A stretch of DNA of 64,000 nt. Origin: Streptomyces sp. CB03234 (GTDB lineage: Bacteria > Actinomycetota > Actinomycetes > Streptomycetales > Streptomycetaceae). The stretch is taken from NCBI RefSeq assembly GCF_001905885.1, contig NZ_LIYH01000004.1, positions 862,115 through 926,114 on the forward strand, written 5' to 3'. The notes beneath the pieces are model-generated. The model was not told the origin of the DNA and did not search any database. It saw nothing but the letters and a program-made list of their open reading frames with translations. Of the stretch, positions 54,402 to 63,430 are shown in pieces; positions within the stretch are counted from its first letter, which is position 1; each line of letters begins with the position of its first letter. Both the position numbers and the translations under genes were made by a program.

Positions 54402-54986
54402 TCAGGCCGTGGAGGCGGGGCCGGGCGGCAGGTGGACGGTCATGATCAAGTGACAGGTTTCGGTGCCGCCGCCGCGGTAGGTGTGGGGGGCGTCGCCGTC
54501 GAAGGTGGCGGTCTGTCCGGCTTCGACGGGGTGCTCGGCGCCGTCGACGATCAGGGTCATGCGGCCGGAGGTGACGGAGACGGTTTCGACGACTCCGGCC
54601 TGGTGGGGGTGGCTGGGGTACTCCTCACCCGGTTCGAGTTTCCAGCGCCAGACCTCGACGGGGGCCGGGCCCGAGGTCGTCAGCATGAGGCGGGCCTCGC
54701 TGCCCCGCTCGCCGGCCCACAGCGGCATCACGGCGTCGGCGTCCACGACGCGGACGCGGCCTTCGGCCGGGCCTTCCATCAGGGCGGAGACGGAGACGCC
54801 GAGGGTGTCGGCCAGCCGGACCAGGGTGGCGAAGTTCGGGTTGCCCTGAGCCTTCTCGAGTCCGACCAAGGCCCCCTTGCTGACCTTGGCGCGCCGGCCG
54901 AGCTCGTCCAGGGACAGGCCGGCGCGCTGGCGGGCCGTCCTGACGTTGTGCGCGAGCGTCCGCAGAGCTTCCTCTGTCTCGGCCAT
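54402..54986 (-). CDS. XRE-cupin transcriptional regulator
   Basis: The 194-residue protein joins an N-terminal HTH_3 domain (VRTARQRAGLSLDELGRRAK-VSKGALVGLEKAQGNP) to a C-terminal cupin (WRWKLEPGEEYPSHPHQAGV, TFDGDAPHTYRG). Such regulators sense a small molecule in the cupin and repress a nearby transporter or metabolic gene. GAGGAGG lies before the ATG at 54986. It is divergent from the DMT exporter gene, its probable target. Confidence 0.94.
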   Translation of the reverse strand: MAETEEALRTLAHNVRTARQRAGLSLDELGRRAKVSKGALVGLEKAQGNPNFATLVRLADTLGVSVSALMEGPAEGRVRVVDADAVMPLWAGERGSEARLMLTTSGPAPVEVWRWKLEPGEEYPSHPHQAGVVETVSVTSGRMTLIVDGAEHPVEAGQTATFDGDAPHTYRGGGTETCHLIMTVHLPPGPASTA

Positions 54987-55038
54987 CCGATCGCCTCCTC
55001 GCGAGTGGACCACTTCAATGCACCGTCCGGTCGTTTGG

Positions 55039-55067
55039 TTGACACGGGTCGGTCGGTCCACTGTACG
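55039..55067 (+). promoter_or_regulatory. Probable promoter of the DMT exporter
   Basis: TTGACA at 55039-55044 is followed at 17 bp by TGTACG, a weak -10. Tandem GGTCGGTCGGTC between them may be part of an operator for the divergent XRE regulator. Confidence 0.4.
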
Positions 55068-55107
55068 GTTTAGTCGTTCCATTGTCATACTAAGGGATGT
55101 ACGTACC

Positions 55108-55944
55108 GTGATCGCTCTGCTGCTGGCCCTGGGCAGCTCCCTCGCCTACGGGTGCGCCGACTTCCTCGGCGGCCTCGGTGCCCGCAAGGCCCATGTACTG
55201 CGCACCGTGATGATCGCGGCCCCGGCCTCGCTCGCGGTCGAGCTGGTGCTGTGGCCGTTCCTCGGCGCCTCCTTCAGCGGCGCCACCCTCGCCTGGGGCG
55301 CCGCCTCCGGTGTGGCCTCGGCCGCCGCGTTCGCCCTGCTCTACCGAACCCTGGCGATCGGTCCGATGAACGTCCTCTCGCCCGTCACCGCCCTGGTGTC
55401 CGCCATGCTCCCCGTCGGCGTGGGCCTGCTCCAGGGCGAGCACCTGGGCACGGCCGGACTGATAGGGCTGCCACTCGCCCTGGCCGCGGTCGTCCTGGTC
55501 AGCGCGGGGCATGGAGCGGGGTCGGCCCGCCCGTCCCGTACCGCGCTGCTGCTGGCCTTCGGGGCAGGCGCCGCCATCGCCCTTCAGCTGGTCTTCCTGC
55601 ACCAGGCGCCGTCCGACAGCGGGGTGGCCCCGCTGATCGTGGGCCGGGCGGTCTCCTCGGCCGTCACCCTGGCCGCCGCAGGGGCGATGTACCGCAAGCT
55701 CGGCCCCGAGAAGCCCGCGTACGCGATGTCCGCAGCCGCAGGAGTGCTGGACTCGGTGGCGAACCTGCTCTTCCTGCTCGCCGCCCGCAGCGGCGACCTC
55801 GCCGTCGTCGCCGTCATCACCGCCCTCTACCCGGCCGGCACCGTCCTGCTCGCCCGCGGCGTGCTCGCCGAACGCATCCACCGCGGCCAGCTCGTCGGCC
55901 TGGGCACCGCTGCCGTCGCCGTCAGCCTCCTCGCCCTCACCTGA
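55108..55944 (+). CDS. DMT/EamA-family transporter
   Basis: About 278 residues from a GTG, with ten hydrophobic helices in two EamA halves: ALLLALGSSLAYGCADFLGG, LALLYRTLAIGPMNVLSPVTAL, and in the second half AVVAVITALYPAGTVLLARG. These proteins export metabolites or amino acids. It is divergent from the XRE-cupin gene, which very likely controls it, and is followed 53 bp later by the PaiB-like gene. A frame opening 77 codons upstream would overlap the regulator gene and is not supported. Confidence 0.92.
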   Translation: MIALLLALGSSLAYGCADFLGGLGARKAHVLRTVMIAAPASLAVELVLWPFLGASFSGATLAWGAASGVASAAAFALLYRTLAIGPMNVLSPVTALVSAMLPVGVGLLQGEHLGTAGLIGLPLALAAVVLVSAGHGAGSARPSRTALLLAFGAGAAIALQLVFLHQAPSDSGVAPLIVGRAVSSAVTLAAAGAMYRKLGPEKPAYAMSAAAGVLDSVANLLFLLAARSGDLAVVAVITALYPAGTVLLARGVLAERIHRGQLVGLGTAAVAVSLLALT

Positions 55945-55997
55945 ACCGCCCCTCACCACCGCACCACCGCACCGCCGAACCCCGCAAGGAGACCAGC

Positions 55998-56645
55998 ATG
56001 TTCATCCAGCCCTGGGACGCCGGCCTGGACGAAGCCGAATGGCAGACCTGGATCGCCGAAGGCCACGACTTCGGCCTCCTGAGCGTCAACGGCCTGCCCG
56101 GCCAGGCGCCCGTCGCCGTCCCCACCCACTTCACCAGCGACCCCGGCCACCTCCTGATCCACCTCGCCCGCCCCAACCCCGTCTGGAAGGCGATCGAGAG
56201 CGGCCCGAACGTTCTCTTCACGGTCTTCGGCGACTACGCCTTCATCCCCGGCCCCTGGCGCGCCAAGTCCGACACGCCGCCCACCGACGGCGTCCCCACC
56301 AGCTACTACACCGCCGTCCAGTTCTCCTGCCACGCCCACATCGTCGACGCCCCCGAAGCCAAAGCCGAGCTGCTGCGCCGCCAGCTCGTCCACTTCCAGC
56401 CCGACGGCGACCACGCCCCCGTCACCGTCGACCAGCCCCCGTACGGCCGGATGCTGCCCGGCATCCGCGGCCTGCGCCTGGAAGTCACCGACGTACGGGC
56501 CAAGTTCAAGTACGACGACCACAAGTCCGTCGAACACCGCACCGCCGTCGCCGACCACCTCACCGCACGCGGCCACGGACTCGACCTCCCCGCAGCCGAA
56601 CAGCAGCGCCGCCGCCTGGACCGCATCGGTCCCTGGAAGCTCTGA
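55998..56645 (+). CDS. PaiB-like FMN-binding protein
   Basis: The 215-residue protein matches the FMN_bind_2 (PaiB) family: MFIQPWDAGLDEAEWQTWIA, PTHFTSDPGHLLIHLARPNP-VW, FTVFGDYAFIPGPWR and GIRGLRLEVTDVRAKFKYDD. PaiB was first described as a negative regulator in Bacillus, but the fold is a flavin-binding split barrel and many members are probably enzymes. AAGGAGA precedes the ATG. Probably co-transcribed with the exporter and the B3/B4 gene. Confidence 0.93.
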   Translation: MFIQPWDAGLDEAEWQTWIAEGHDFGLLSVNGLPGQAPVAVPTHFTSDPGHLLIHLARPNPVWKAIESGPNVLFTVFGDYAFIPGPWRAKSDTPPTDGVPTSYYTAVQFSCHAHIVDAPEAKAELLRRQLVHFQPDGDHAPVTVDQPPYGRMLPGIRGLRLEVTDVRAKFKYDDHKSVEHRTAVADHLTARGHGLDLPAAEQQRRRLDRIGPWKL

Positions 56646-56679
56646 CCACCCGCCCGTACGCACGGAAAAGCCCTGCCTC

Positions 56680-57393
56680 ATGACTGTCTTCCGCATCGCC
56701 CCCGCCGTCACGGACGCCTTCCCCGACACGCTCATCGCCCTGATCACCGCCACCGGCCTGCGCGGCCGTGAACCCTGGCCCCACACCGTCGCGGCAGTGG
56801 CGGAACTGGAACAGCAACTCGCCGACGGCACCTGGCAGCCCGCCGACGAGACCGACCCCCGCATCGACGCGTGGCACACCGCCTACCGCTCCTTCGGCAC
56901 CAACCCCCGTCGCGTCCGCCCCAGCGTCGACGCGCTCGGCCGCCGCCTCGCCAAGAAGGGCGCGCTGCCGCGCGTCAACCCGGCCGTCGACTCCTACAAC
57001 GCCGTCTCCGTCCGCAACGGCCTGCCCGCCGGCGCCTTCGACCTCGACCTCGACCACGTCACCGGCGACGTCGACATCCGCTACGCGGACGGCACCGAGG
57101 AGTTCACCCCGCTCGGCGAACCCGACACCATCGAGAACCCCAAGCCCGGCGAGATCATCTACGCCGACACCGCAAGCGTCCTCACCCGCCACTGGAACCA
57201 CCGCGACGCCCACCGCACCCGCGTCACCGAGGACTCGACCCGCGTCGCCTTCCTCCTCGAAACCCTCCACGCCACCCGCGACGGCCACTTCCTCAAGACC
57301 GCTGCGCACGAGCTACAGGGCCTGCTCCTCCCACACGCTGATCAGACCGCCGTCTGCTTCCTCAGCCCGGCAAAGCCCCAGGCCACAGCCTGA
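56680..57393 (+). CDS. B3/B4 tRNA-binding domain protein
   Basis: The 237-residue protein is a stand-alone B3/B4 domain (the editing-like domain of phenylalanyl-tRNA synthetase beta): RSFGTNPRRVRPSVDALGRR, PAVDSYNAVSVRNGLPAGAF-D and GEIIYADTASVLTRHWNHRD. Stand-alone forms may edit mischarged tRNA or act on amino acids. Last gene of the exporter-PaiB-B3/B4 set, 34 bp after PaiB. Confidence 0.92.
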   Translation: MTVFRIAPAVTDAFPDTLIALITATGLRGREPWPHTVAAVAELEQQLADGTWQPADETDPRIDAWHTAYRSFGTNPRRVRPSVDALGRRLAKKGALPRVNPAVDSYNAVSVRNGLPAGAFDLDLDHVTGDVDIRYADGTEEFTPLGEPDTIENPKPGEIIYADTASVLTRHWNHRDAHRTRVTEDSTRVAFLLETLHATRDGHFLKTAAHELQGLLLPHADQTAVCFLSPAKPQATA

Positions 57394-57483
57394 GACGGTC
57401 GCTAGCCGCGAGGACCTGCAGCACACTTCCACCACCACGCCCGCAGACCAGGCAAGCGGAGCAGCCGTCCCCATGCGAGCGAC

Positions 57484-57680
57484 GTAGCGTTCACACTCCG
57501 GCGGTTCACCACCACCGAGATCGAAGTTGCCGGGACGCGGCTTCCGGCCGGAGCACCCGTGCTCATCGGCATCCAGGGCATCAACACCGACCAGCCCGCG
57601 CCCCTGGACCAGACCTCCCCTTCGGCGGCGGCCGCACTACTGCATCGGCGCCCAACTCGCCCAACGCAACACCGGACAAG
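57484..57680 (+). pseudogene. Cytochrome P450 remnant
   Basis: Two pieces of the C-terminal P450 core remain. VAFTLRRFTTTEIEVAGTRL-PAGAPVLIGIQGINTD matches the strand pair after the K-helix. After a deletion of about 30 residues and a frame change, LPFGGG and HYCIGAQLAQRN give the haem-binding loop with its Cys. The rest of the gene is absent. The remaining intergenic sequence up to 57750 includes the ribosome-binding site of the next gene. Confidence 0.72.
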
Positions 57681-57750
57681 ACGGGCAATGTGGTAGGAAG
57701 ATGTGAATTCGACAAGAAATGAGCGAAACGGAAGGAAAGGGGATCGTCTG

Positions 57751-58626
57751 GTGAAAGTGATGCCACGTAGCCTCCTGACCGCGTTCACCGCCGCTGGAAC
57801 GCTTGCCTGCCTGGCTGCGGCACCGGTTGCCTCAGCAGCGCTGGACGAGCCTCTCCAGTACGTTGCCCTCGGCGACTCTTTCGCCGCCTCACCCCAAGTG
57901 CCGCCGCCCGACGTGTCCAACCTGCTGTGCCTGCGCTCACTCGTCAATTACCCGCACGTCGCCGCCAAGGCCCTGGATGCCAAGCTGGCCGACGTCAGCT
58001 GCTCCGCCGCCACCGTCGAAGACCTGACCACCTCCCAGTATCCGGGCACCGACGCCCAGTTCGACGCGCTCTCTTCCGACACCGACATCGTCAGCATCAC
58101 CATTGGCGGCGTGGACACCGGTCTGGTCACGCTCGCCCTCGATTGTCTGAACGTGCACCCCAAACCCCAAGGGGCCAGCTGCGCCGCCCGGAACACCGCA
58201 GGTGGCTCCGACAAGGCCAAGGCCGCCATCGACGCGTGGGCTCCCATGTTCGCGGCAGCCCTGGACGAGATCCACCGCCGCGCGCCCCATGCGAAGGTGT
58301 TCGTCATCGGCTACGGCAACGTCATCCGCCCCGGTGGCTGCTTTCCCACCCAACCCATCTGGGACATGGACGCCGACTACCTCCAAGGCACAATCGACCA
58401 CCTCGACAGCCGGCTGAAGCAGGCCGCCCAGGAGCACGACGCGGTCTTCGTCGACACCTACCCCCTCGGTGTCGGGCACGACGCGTGCGCCGCACCCGCC
58501 AACCGCTTCATCGAAGGATGGGTACGCACCCGCGCCACCATGCCCCTGCACCCCAACGCCAAGGGCGCCGAGGCCATCGGCACGACCCTCGCCGCCGCCG
58601 TCCGACGCGCGGCCTTGACATCTTGA
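57751..58626 (+). CDS. Secreted SGNH/GDSL hydrolase-like protein
   Basis: About 291 residues from a GTG after AAGGGGA. A Sec signal peptide (LLTAFTAAGTLACLAAAPVA-SA) precedes an SGNH domain: block I YVALGDSFAASP with Ser43, block II-like SCSAATVEDL, block V HPNAKG with the His. Block III, usually GGND, reads GGVD (Val121), so the Asn that helps form the oxyanion hole is missing. Cysteines are spaced as in secreted Streptomyces lipases. It may be a weak esterase or a ligand-binding relative. Confidence 0.88.
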   Translation: MKVMPRSLLTAFTAAGTLACLAAAPVASAALDEPLQYVALGDSFAASPQVPPPDVSNLLCLRSLVNYPHVAAKALDAKLADVSCSAATVEDLTTSQYPGTDAQFDALSSDTDIVSITIGGVDTGLVTLALDCLNVHPKPQGASCAARNTAGGSDKAKAAIDAWAPMFAAALDEIHRRAPHAKVFVIGYGNVIRPGGCFPTQPIWDMDADYLQGTIDHLDSRLKQAAQEHDAVFVDTYPLGVGHDACAAPANRFIEGWVRTRATMPLHPNAKGAEAIGTTLAAAVRRAALTS

Positions 58627-58785
58627 CGCGGATCTACGACGGCGGGTCGCCTCTTGCGGTCCCGCGCCCGCTCCACCACTGCCCACCACAGCACGGCCGG
58701 ACGCCCCCACTACCCTTCACCCGGTGATCCGGGCGCTGACCTGACCTCATGGCCCGGCCCATGGCGCACCGTCTGAGCGGCACGG

Positions 58786-59256
58786 TCACGCGACCGGCCT
58801 TTCCCTGTTCCGCAGATGCTCCGCGAACGCCTGCGCCGCGGCCAGGTCCCCGTCGTTCGGCCGCTGCTTGTTGATGCCGCCGACCACTTTGAAGGGGGTC
58901 CAGGTGTCGAACGCCCGGCATGAGAAACGCCCGTCCACCTCGAAGCCCTTGCCTCGGAGGAGCTGGACCAGGGGACGGGTGAAAGGCGCCAGCGGCATCT
59001 CGGGGAGCCCGCTGGTGGCGAACACGAATGCCCGGCCCGGCCTCGCTGGAAGTGCCCTGACGAAGTCCGTCAGGCGGGGGTGGAGCCTGCCGTAGAAGAC
59101 GCCCGAGCCGAATCCCACGAGGTCGGCGCCGGCCAGCTCCACCAGGTCGGCCTCCTCGGGGCGAACGACCTTCGCGCCCAGTACCTGGGCCATGGTGTCG
59201 GCGACATGACGCGTACTGCCGTGTGACACGGAGACGCACACGATGACGGCCTTCAT
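58786..59256 (-). CDS. Flavodoxin-family protein
   Basis: The 156-residue protein has the flavodoxin fold: VIVCVSVSHGSTRHVADTMA as the FMN phosphate loop (SHGSTRHVA), GADLVGFGSGVFYGRLHPRL and FVFATSGLPEMP as the ring-binding loops. It is an electron carrier or small quinone-type reductase. AAGGGATC precedes the ATG at 59256; an upstream in-frame start is less likely. No redox partner is adjacent. Confidence 0.92.
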   Translation of the reverse strand: MKAVIVCVSVSHGSTRHVADTMAQVLGAKVVRPEEADLVELAGADLVGFGSGVFYGRLHPRLTDFVRALPARPGRAFVFATSGLPEMPLAPFTRPLVQLLRGKGFEVDGRFSCRAFDTWTPFKVVGGINKQRPNDGDLAAAQAFAEHLRNRERPVA

Positions 59257-59326
59257 CTTGGACGATCCCTTCTCTCGTTTCCGTAGAAGGGACAACACAG
59301 GGTCTCCAGATGTGACACCACGAGAT

Positions 59327-60019
59327 ATGACGGCGACCACACGGTACCGGGACAGCGGCGCGCCCGGACCAGCTCCGGTAGGTTTTCCCGCTGCTCAGCC
59401 GCCACGACGTACAGCGTCCTGGTCGCGGGACCGGCGGTCGGGGGCACCCTCTTCCGCCTCGCACTGTCCGGACCTCGCGCCACTGCGCGGGCGCCGTACC
59501 AGAGCACTGACTACTGGTGGCGTGGTGCTGCTCGTCGCCGTACTCACTCAGGGCTGTGCGGGCGGCCGGGTGATGTCGGAGACGGAGTTCACCGAGCACC
59601 TGCGTCTCACGCAGGAGGCGGGTGAGGACGCGGTGCGGCGGCTGGGGATGGATCCCTCGTCCATAGTGGACCATCGGAAGATGGCCAACGCCTCCTGTAA
59701 GGACGACCTTGGCGTCGACGCCGAGGGCGTCACCCGTGACCAGCCGAGCGTCACCTGGGCACCCCAGTTCGCGACCCGCGCCGCGTATGAGACGGTGGTT
59801 GACACGCTCCGCGAGGAATGGTCCGAGCAGGGCCTGACGGTAAAGGACGTTCCGGCCCCCGCAAAGGGCGAGCCGGGGGCCGGCCTCCCGGGGCTCCGGA
59901 CGACGGACGACCACGGCATCGAGTTGTCGCTGCGACCCGACTGGTATTCAGGGGAGCCGACGCTGGTGGCCGACGGCGGATGCGTACGGCACCCGGGGTA
60001 TCTGGTCGATTGGGAGTAG
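59327..60019 (+). CDS. Probable lipoprotein, start uncertain
   Basis: The product ends in a well-formed domain preceded by a lipoprotein-like signal: LTTGGVVLLVAVLTQGCAGG (lipobox TQGC). The sequence before it is basic, low-complexity and may not be translated; the true start could be closer to the signal. The mature part (TEFTEHLRLTQEAGEDAVRR..., ending HPGYLVDWE) has two cysteines and no recognised family. Its 3' end meets the tail of an opposing broken gene. Confidence 0.6.
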   Translation: MTATTRYRDSGAPGPAPVGFPAAQPPRRTASWSRDRRSGAPSSASHCPDLAPLRGRRTRALTTGGVVLLVAVLTQGCAGGRVMSETEFTEHLRLTQEAGEDAVRRLGMDPSSIVDHRKMANASCKDDLGVDAEGVTRDQPSVTWAPQFATRAAYETVVDTLREEWSEQGLTVKDVPAPAKGEPGAGLPGLRTTDDHGIELSLRPDWYSGEPTLVADGGCVRHPGYLVDWE

Positions 60020-60129
60020 CGGAAAACGCGTCGCTACGGACTGCGGCGCGAGGTCCGGGGGAACGCAGCGGCGGCAGGAGCCGCGCCGGCCCTCGGCGGT
60101 TTCTCGACGAGCGTGCCGGGGCCCCGGAA

Positions 60130-60568
60130 CGCCTACTCGCGGCCTTGTACGGTCAGAGGGGGCCATGCAGTAGTCGTTCTCCGGGCAGCACACGACGTAC
60201 ACAGGGTTGTAGCCGGGATACACGGTCTTAGGGTTCGGGTCGGCATAGTTGAAGTAGGAACCCGGGACGGGCGTACCGGTGAAGGTCACCGTCGTGCCGA
60301 CCGGGAAGCTCGCGGAGCATGTGCCGGTAGGTGGCTGCTGCGGTTCCTCGCTGTACGGCTGTCACGCAGGCTGGTGGCAGTTGATCCCGGCCGGCTGGCT
60401 GATGACGGTGCCGCCACCCCAGCCGTCGCTGGTCCACACGGACACAGTCGCCTGCTGGGGCGCCGCCTGCACCGGCGCGACGGTGCCGAGCCCTGCCGCA
60501 GTGCCCGGCGCGACGGCGACCACCATCGCTCGCCTGTTGCCGCGGATCTGAATCTTCTTGTGTGCCAC
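60130..60568 (-). pseudogene. Secreted protein gene interrupted by an in-frame TGA
   Basis: A GTG at 60568 after AAGGGGGTG opens a signal peptide (VAHKKIQIRGNRRAMVVAVA..., cleavage near VQAAPQ) and a domain with VSVWTSDGWGGGTVISQPAG-INC. A TGA at 60362-60364 stops it, but the same frame then continues convincingly: TGTCSASFPVGTTVTFTGTP-VPGSYF, then NPVYVVCCPENDYC. The pattern of paired Cys and GTTVTFTGTP strands is that of bacterial Ig-like repeat domains of secreted proteins. One base (TGC or TGG to TGA) would explain the break. The true 3' end is uncertain. Confidence 0.6.
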
Positions 60569-60601
60569 GGGGAGCACCCCCTTGTTTGTTGCGGTAGTCA
60601 T

Positions 60602-61337
60602 GCCGACGCATACGCGTGGGGACACCTCCACAGGAGCGCCCACGTGGACGGCCGCTTTGCGGATCGCATCCGGGCCGGCCGCCCGTCTTCTCGGCCAGGA
60701 ACTCGCGATCCCATGCGGGAAACAGTGCTCGACCGGATACCGGGGCATCGGTCGAGTCGCCTCGCGGGCAACGGGGAAATTGGATGTCTGACGTCAGACT
60801 GGGGCCGAGCTCGTTGGGGTACATCCGGCCAGGCATCCCACGTTTCCCCCGGACGACCCCAGATGCTCGTGGTTATGTGTTGCTCACCAACGGTCAAGCT
60901 CACGTGAGGTCGCGCCGACGCCCAGGGCGACGAGCAGTCCGGGTCCGACGCGGAACCCTTCTACTCGGTGGACTACTGGAGGAATGGGCAGGCTATGTTC
61001 CTTCGCCCGTGAGGTGATCTGCTGAAGCAGGTGGCATTGCGTCCCCACGCACTGTTGCCTCGGCGGTACGACGACAGTGGTACGTGGTGAGCGCATAGGC
61101 GGGCGCTGTGCCGGTGGCGGTGCCCCCGGCACGTAAGGGCTTTGGGACGGCCAGAGGGGAAGAGGCTCGCGCGGCGGCCTCGGGCTGCAACGTCCGGGCA
61201 AGGCTGAGAGCAACCGCCGTCGGGCTGATGAAGGCCGGTACAAGCCGGCCGCCCGCCGCCGCAACGGTGCCCGCCCGCGAGCGTCGGGACGCTTAAGCGT
61301 TTGTGCGTGGACGCCGTCGTGGCCGACCATCGACGGC
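60602..61337. other. Long region without a firm gene
   Basis: A 736-bp stretch. On the reverse strand, about 61050 to 60884 could encode a short helical peptide (VGTQCHLLQQITSRAKEHSL..., ending ELDRW), reminiscent of small Streptomyces hypothetical proteins but with no clear start site. Nothing else is supported. Confidence 0.3.
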
Positions 61338-62030
61338 ATGAACCGCTCCCGGCAGATCAGTACGCTCGCCCTGAGACATGTCATACCGGACGCTCTCGCG
61401 ATAGAGCAGTGGGCGGAGATGCGCCCACTGATCGATGGCCAGGACGTGCTCGGAGAGATCCACCCGGAGGGGGTGGCCAGTTGTTCGCGCAGAGAATGGT
61501 TCGGTCCGGCCGAGCGGTGGCCGTTGGCGGCCATGGAGGAACCACGCCAGGTCGAGCTGTCGAACAACGACTGCTGCACCGGCTGCTGTGGAGGCGTCTT
61601 CGTCACCATTCACCGTCAGGGTGACCGAGTGGTGTGGTCGTCCTGGCAGAACACGAACGACATCCGAGTCCCCGTCCCCGACGACGTCCACTTCGATGCG
61701 GCTCAGTACGACGCCGAACTCGCGCGTGCCGTCGCGGACACCAGCTGGGAGCAGCCCGTGGACACCGTAGCGCGGCTGCTGACTCAGGGACTCGCGGACA
61801 GCAGGTGGTTCGAGCGGTGGGACTGCGCCGTGAACCAGGTGGAACTCCGGCGCGAGGAGCCCGAAGCGGTGGAGGTGTACTTCAGCCACCGTCGGGCCAC
61901 ACAGGCGTACGGCTCGGACTTCGCCTTCGACCTGCCCGTCACCCGGCACGAACCGGCCGAGGAACAGGCCCGGCGGCTCATCGGTCTGATCACGGCCGAT
62001 GACCCCCGCAAGACGGCCGAGCCACTGTAA
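61338..62030 (+). CDS. Hypothetical protein, 230 aa
   Basis: A soluble protein with a Cys cluster (NNDCCTGCCGGVFVTIHRQG) near residue 80 that could bind metal or be structural. The following part is strand-rich (VVWSSWQNTND), and the C-terminal half is helical (YDAELARAVADTSWEQPVDT). No family is recognised. Codon bias is good to the end. It precedes the degenerate transposon region. Confidence 0.65.
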   Translation: MNRSRQISTLALRHVIPDALAIEQWAEMRPLIDGQDVLGEIHPEGVASCSRREWFGPAERWPLAAMEEPRQVELSNNDCCTGCCGGVFVTIHRQGDRVVWSSWQNTNDIRVPVPDDVHFDAAQYDAELARAVADTSWEQPVDTVARLLTQGLADSRWFERWDCAVNQVELRREEPEAVEVYFSHRRATQAYGSDFAFDLPVTRHEPAEEQARRLIGLITADDPRKTAEPL

Positions 62031-62093
62031 ATGCGGTGGCGAGAGGCCGGTGTGATGGTGGGGTGAACCAGGGTGCAGGAGCCGACCGAGGGG

Positions 62094-62480
62094 TCGTGTT
62101 GCCGAGGCTGTTGGTGGTGCGTTGTCTGCTGGAGTGGCAGTGGGCGGGGGACGTTGTCGACGCGGCGTGTGTATGCGGTTGCTGAGATGGTGGGTGTTTC
62201 GGAGCGTACGGTGTGGCGCTGGCTGGAGCAGCCAAGGCGACTGGGCAGGTGGAGGCTTCGGTCCGGCAGAGGTATGGGGTGTCTGACGTGGTGTGGGCGC
62301 TGCTGGGCGAGGACGGGAAGCACTGAGCTGAGACGCCGGCTGGTCGCTGCTGGCGGTGGGGCCGGGAGTCGGTGCTGGCCGCGCTGCGCTCCGCGTTCCT
62401 GCACGACGAATCCTACGGTCCGTTTGGTGGTCTGCCCGAGAAGGTGCGGATCGGGTCTGGGCCGACGCCGATCTCGAGGA
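62094..62480 (+). pseudogene. Degenerate Mu-type transposase
   Basis: Fragments in several frames match a DDE transposase of the Mu/TniA-like class. LSTRRVYAVAEMVGVSERTV-WRWL is the N-terminal helix-turn-helix. RYGVSDVVWALLGEDGK follows one frame away. SVLAALRSAFLHDESYGPFG-GLPEKVRIG belongs to the catalytic core. Frames change repeatedly and the catalytic triad is not complete. I see no terminal inverted repeats. Confidence 0.6.
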
Positions 62481-62699
62481 CGTCACCTTCGCCCGACAGC
62501 CATGCCGCGCACGGCAACGTCCGTGCCTGGGCCCAGCGACCGCCCTGGCCTGCACCGGCCTGGCCCGCACCGGCGGTGCTTGCGTGGGCCAGGAGCTGCT
62601 GCGCTGGGCCTTCAGGCGCCTTGCCTGACGACCACGCCGCCATGCCGCTCGCGTGCCACCGTCCGTCGCTGTGGTCCTCGGCCCGGGCGACGACGCGGT

Positions 62700-63115
62700 C
62701 CACAGCACACCGCCCTGGCGGCCCCCCATCCGCCGTCCGGCCGGATCGCCCTGCGCCCCGGCCCGGGCACCACCAGCGAAACCGGCCTCGCCCACGACCT
62801 GCTGGCCGTGCTGGGTAAACCGTCTGTGCTCCCGGGCCGTTTGCCCGGCGGGCGTCAGTCCGCGTGGGAAGCCGTCACCGCATGGCTCACCGTCCTGCCC
62901 GTGAACCGGGCTGACCGTCCTGCGCGCCCACCGCCTCACCGCCCGGTGAACGATGCGCCTCCTGAAGACCGCGGGCCCTGACCGGCATCCACCTGACCTT
63001 GGTCTGCCAGCGCCCCGATCCGCCCGCCGGCCTGCACCAAGCTCGGCAGACGGCCGACCCCACCCTCACCACCCACGTCCAGGCCGCCCGCCGCGACTAC
63101 TACGGCACAAGCGCT
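62700..63115 (+). pseudogene. Second degenerate frame, possibly transposon-associated ATPase
   Basis: Broken pieces such as GRIALRPGPGTTSETGLAHD-LLAVLGKP (62743-62830) and TGIHLTLVCQRPDPPAGLHQ (about 62980-63040) look protein-coding but lie in different frames with stops between. Position after the transposase suggests the companion ATP-binding gene of the same element, which I infer from order only. The rest of 62031-63430 has no intact gene. Confidence 0.35.
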
Positions 63116-63371
63116 TCCGTACCGTCAGCAGCGCTCGCTCGCCGAGCCCTGTGACGATCTGACTCGTGCCCCGCCCCTGAGCGTTCTGCCACCGCGCCGG
63201 CTGGTCATGGCAACCGTCTGCTCCCCAGATCTCTCAAACGATGCCGCCTCCACCGGCGAGTTCGGGCAAAGCCAGGACACCACCGCAAACCTTCGGCTGA
63301 AGACGGCTGAGGAGTCTGCAGCAACCGAGGCGCGGGGGCGCCCTTCCCATCAACCGCCGCTTACGGCGTCC

Positions 63372-63412
63372 GTACGCGTTTGGTACGCGAAACGTGCGCT
63401 TCACGCTAGGGT
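63372..63412 (+). promoter_or_regulatory. Promoter/operator region of the Tap-like gene
   Basis: CGTTT and AAACG form an inverted repeat (63377-63394) around a repeated TACGCG, followed by CTAGGGT as a possible -10. The repeat could be a self-binding site of the HTH protein encoded downstream. Confidence 0.3.
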
Positions 63413-63430
63413 TGGGGAAGGAGGTGCTGT

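Noticed and set aside
60362..60364. Selenocysteine at the in-frame TGA
   Set aside because: No SECIS-like stem-loop was evident and no selenoprotein family fits; a nonsense change is simpler.
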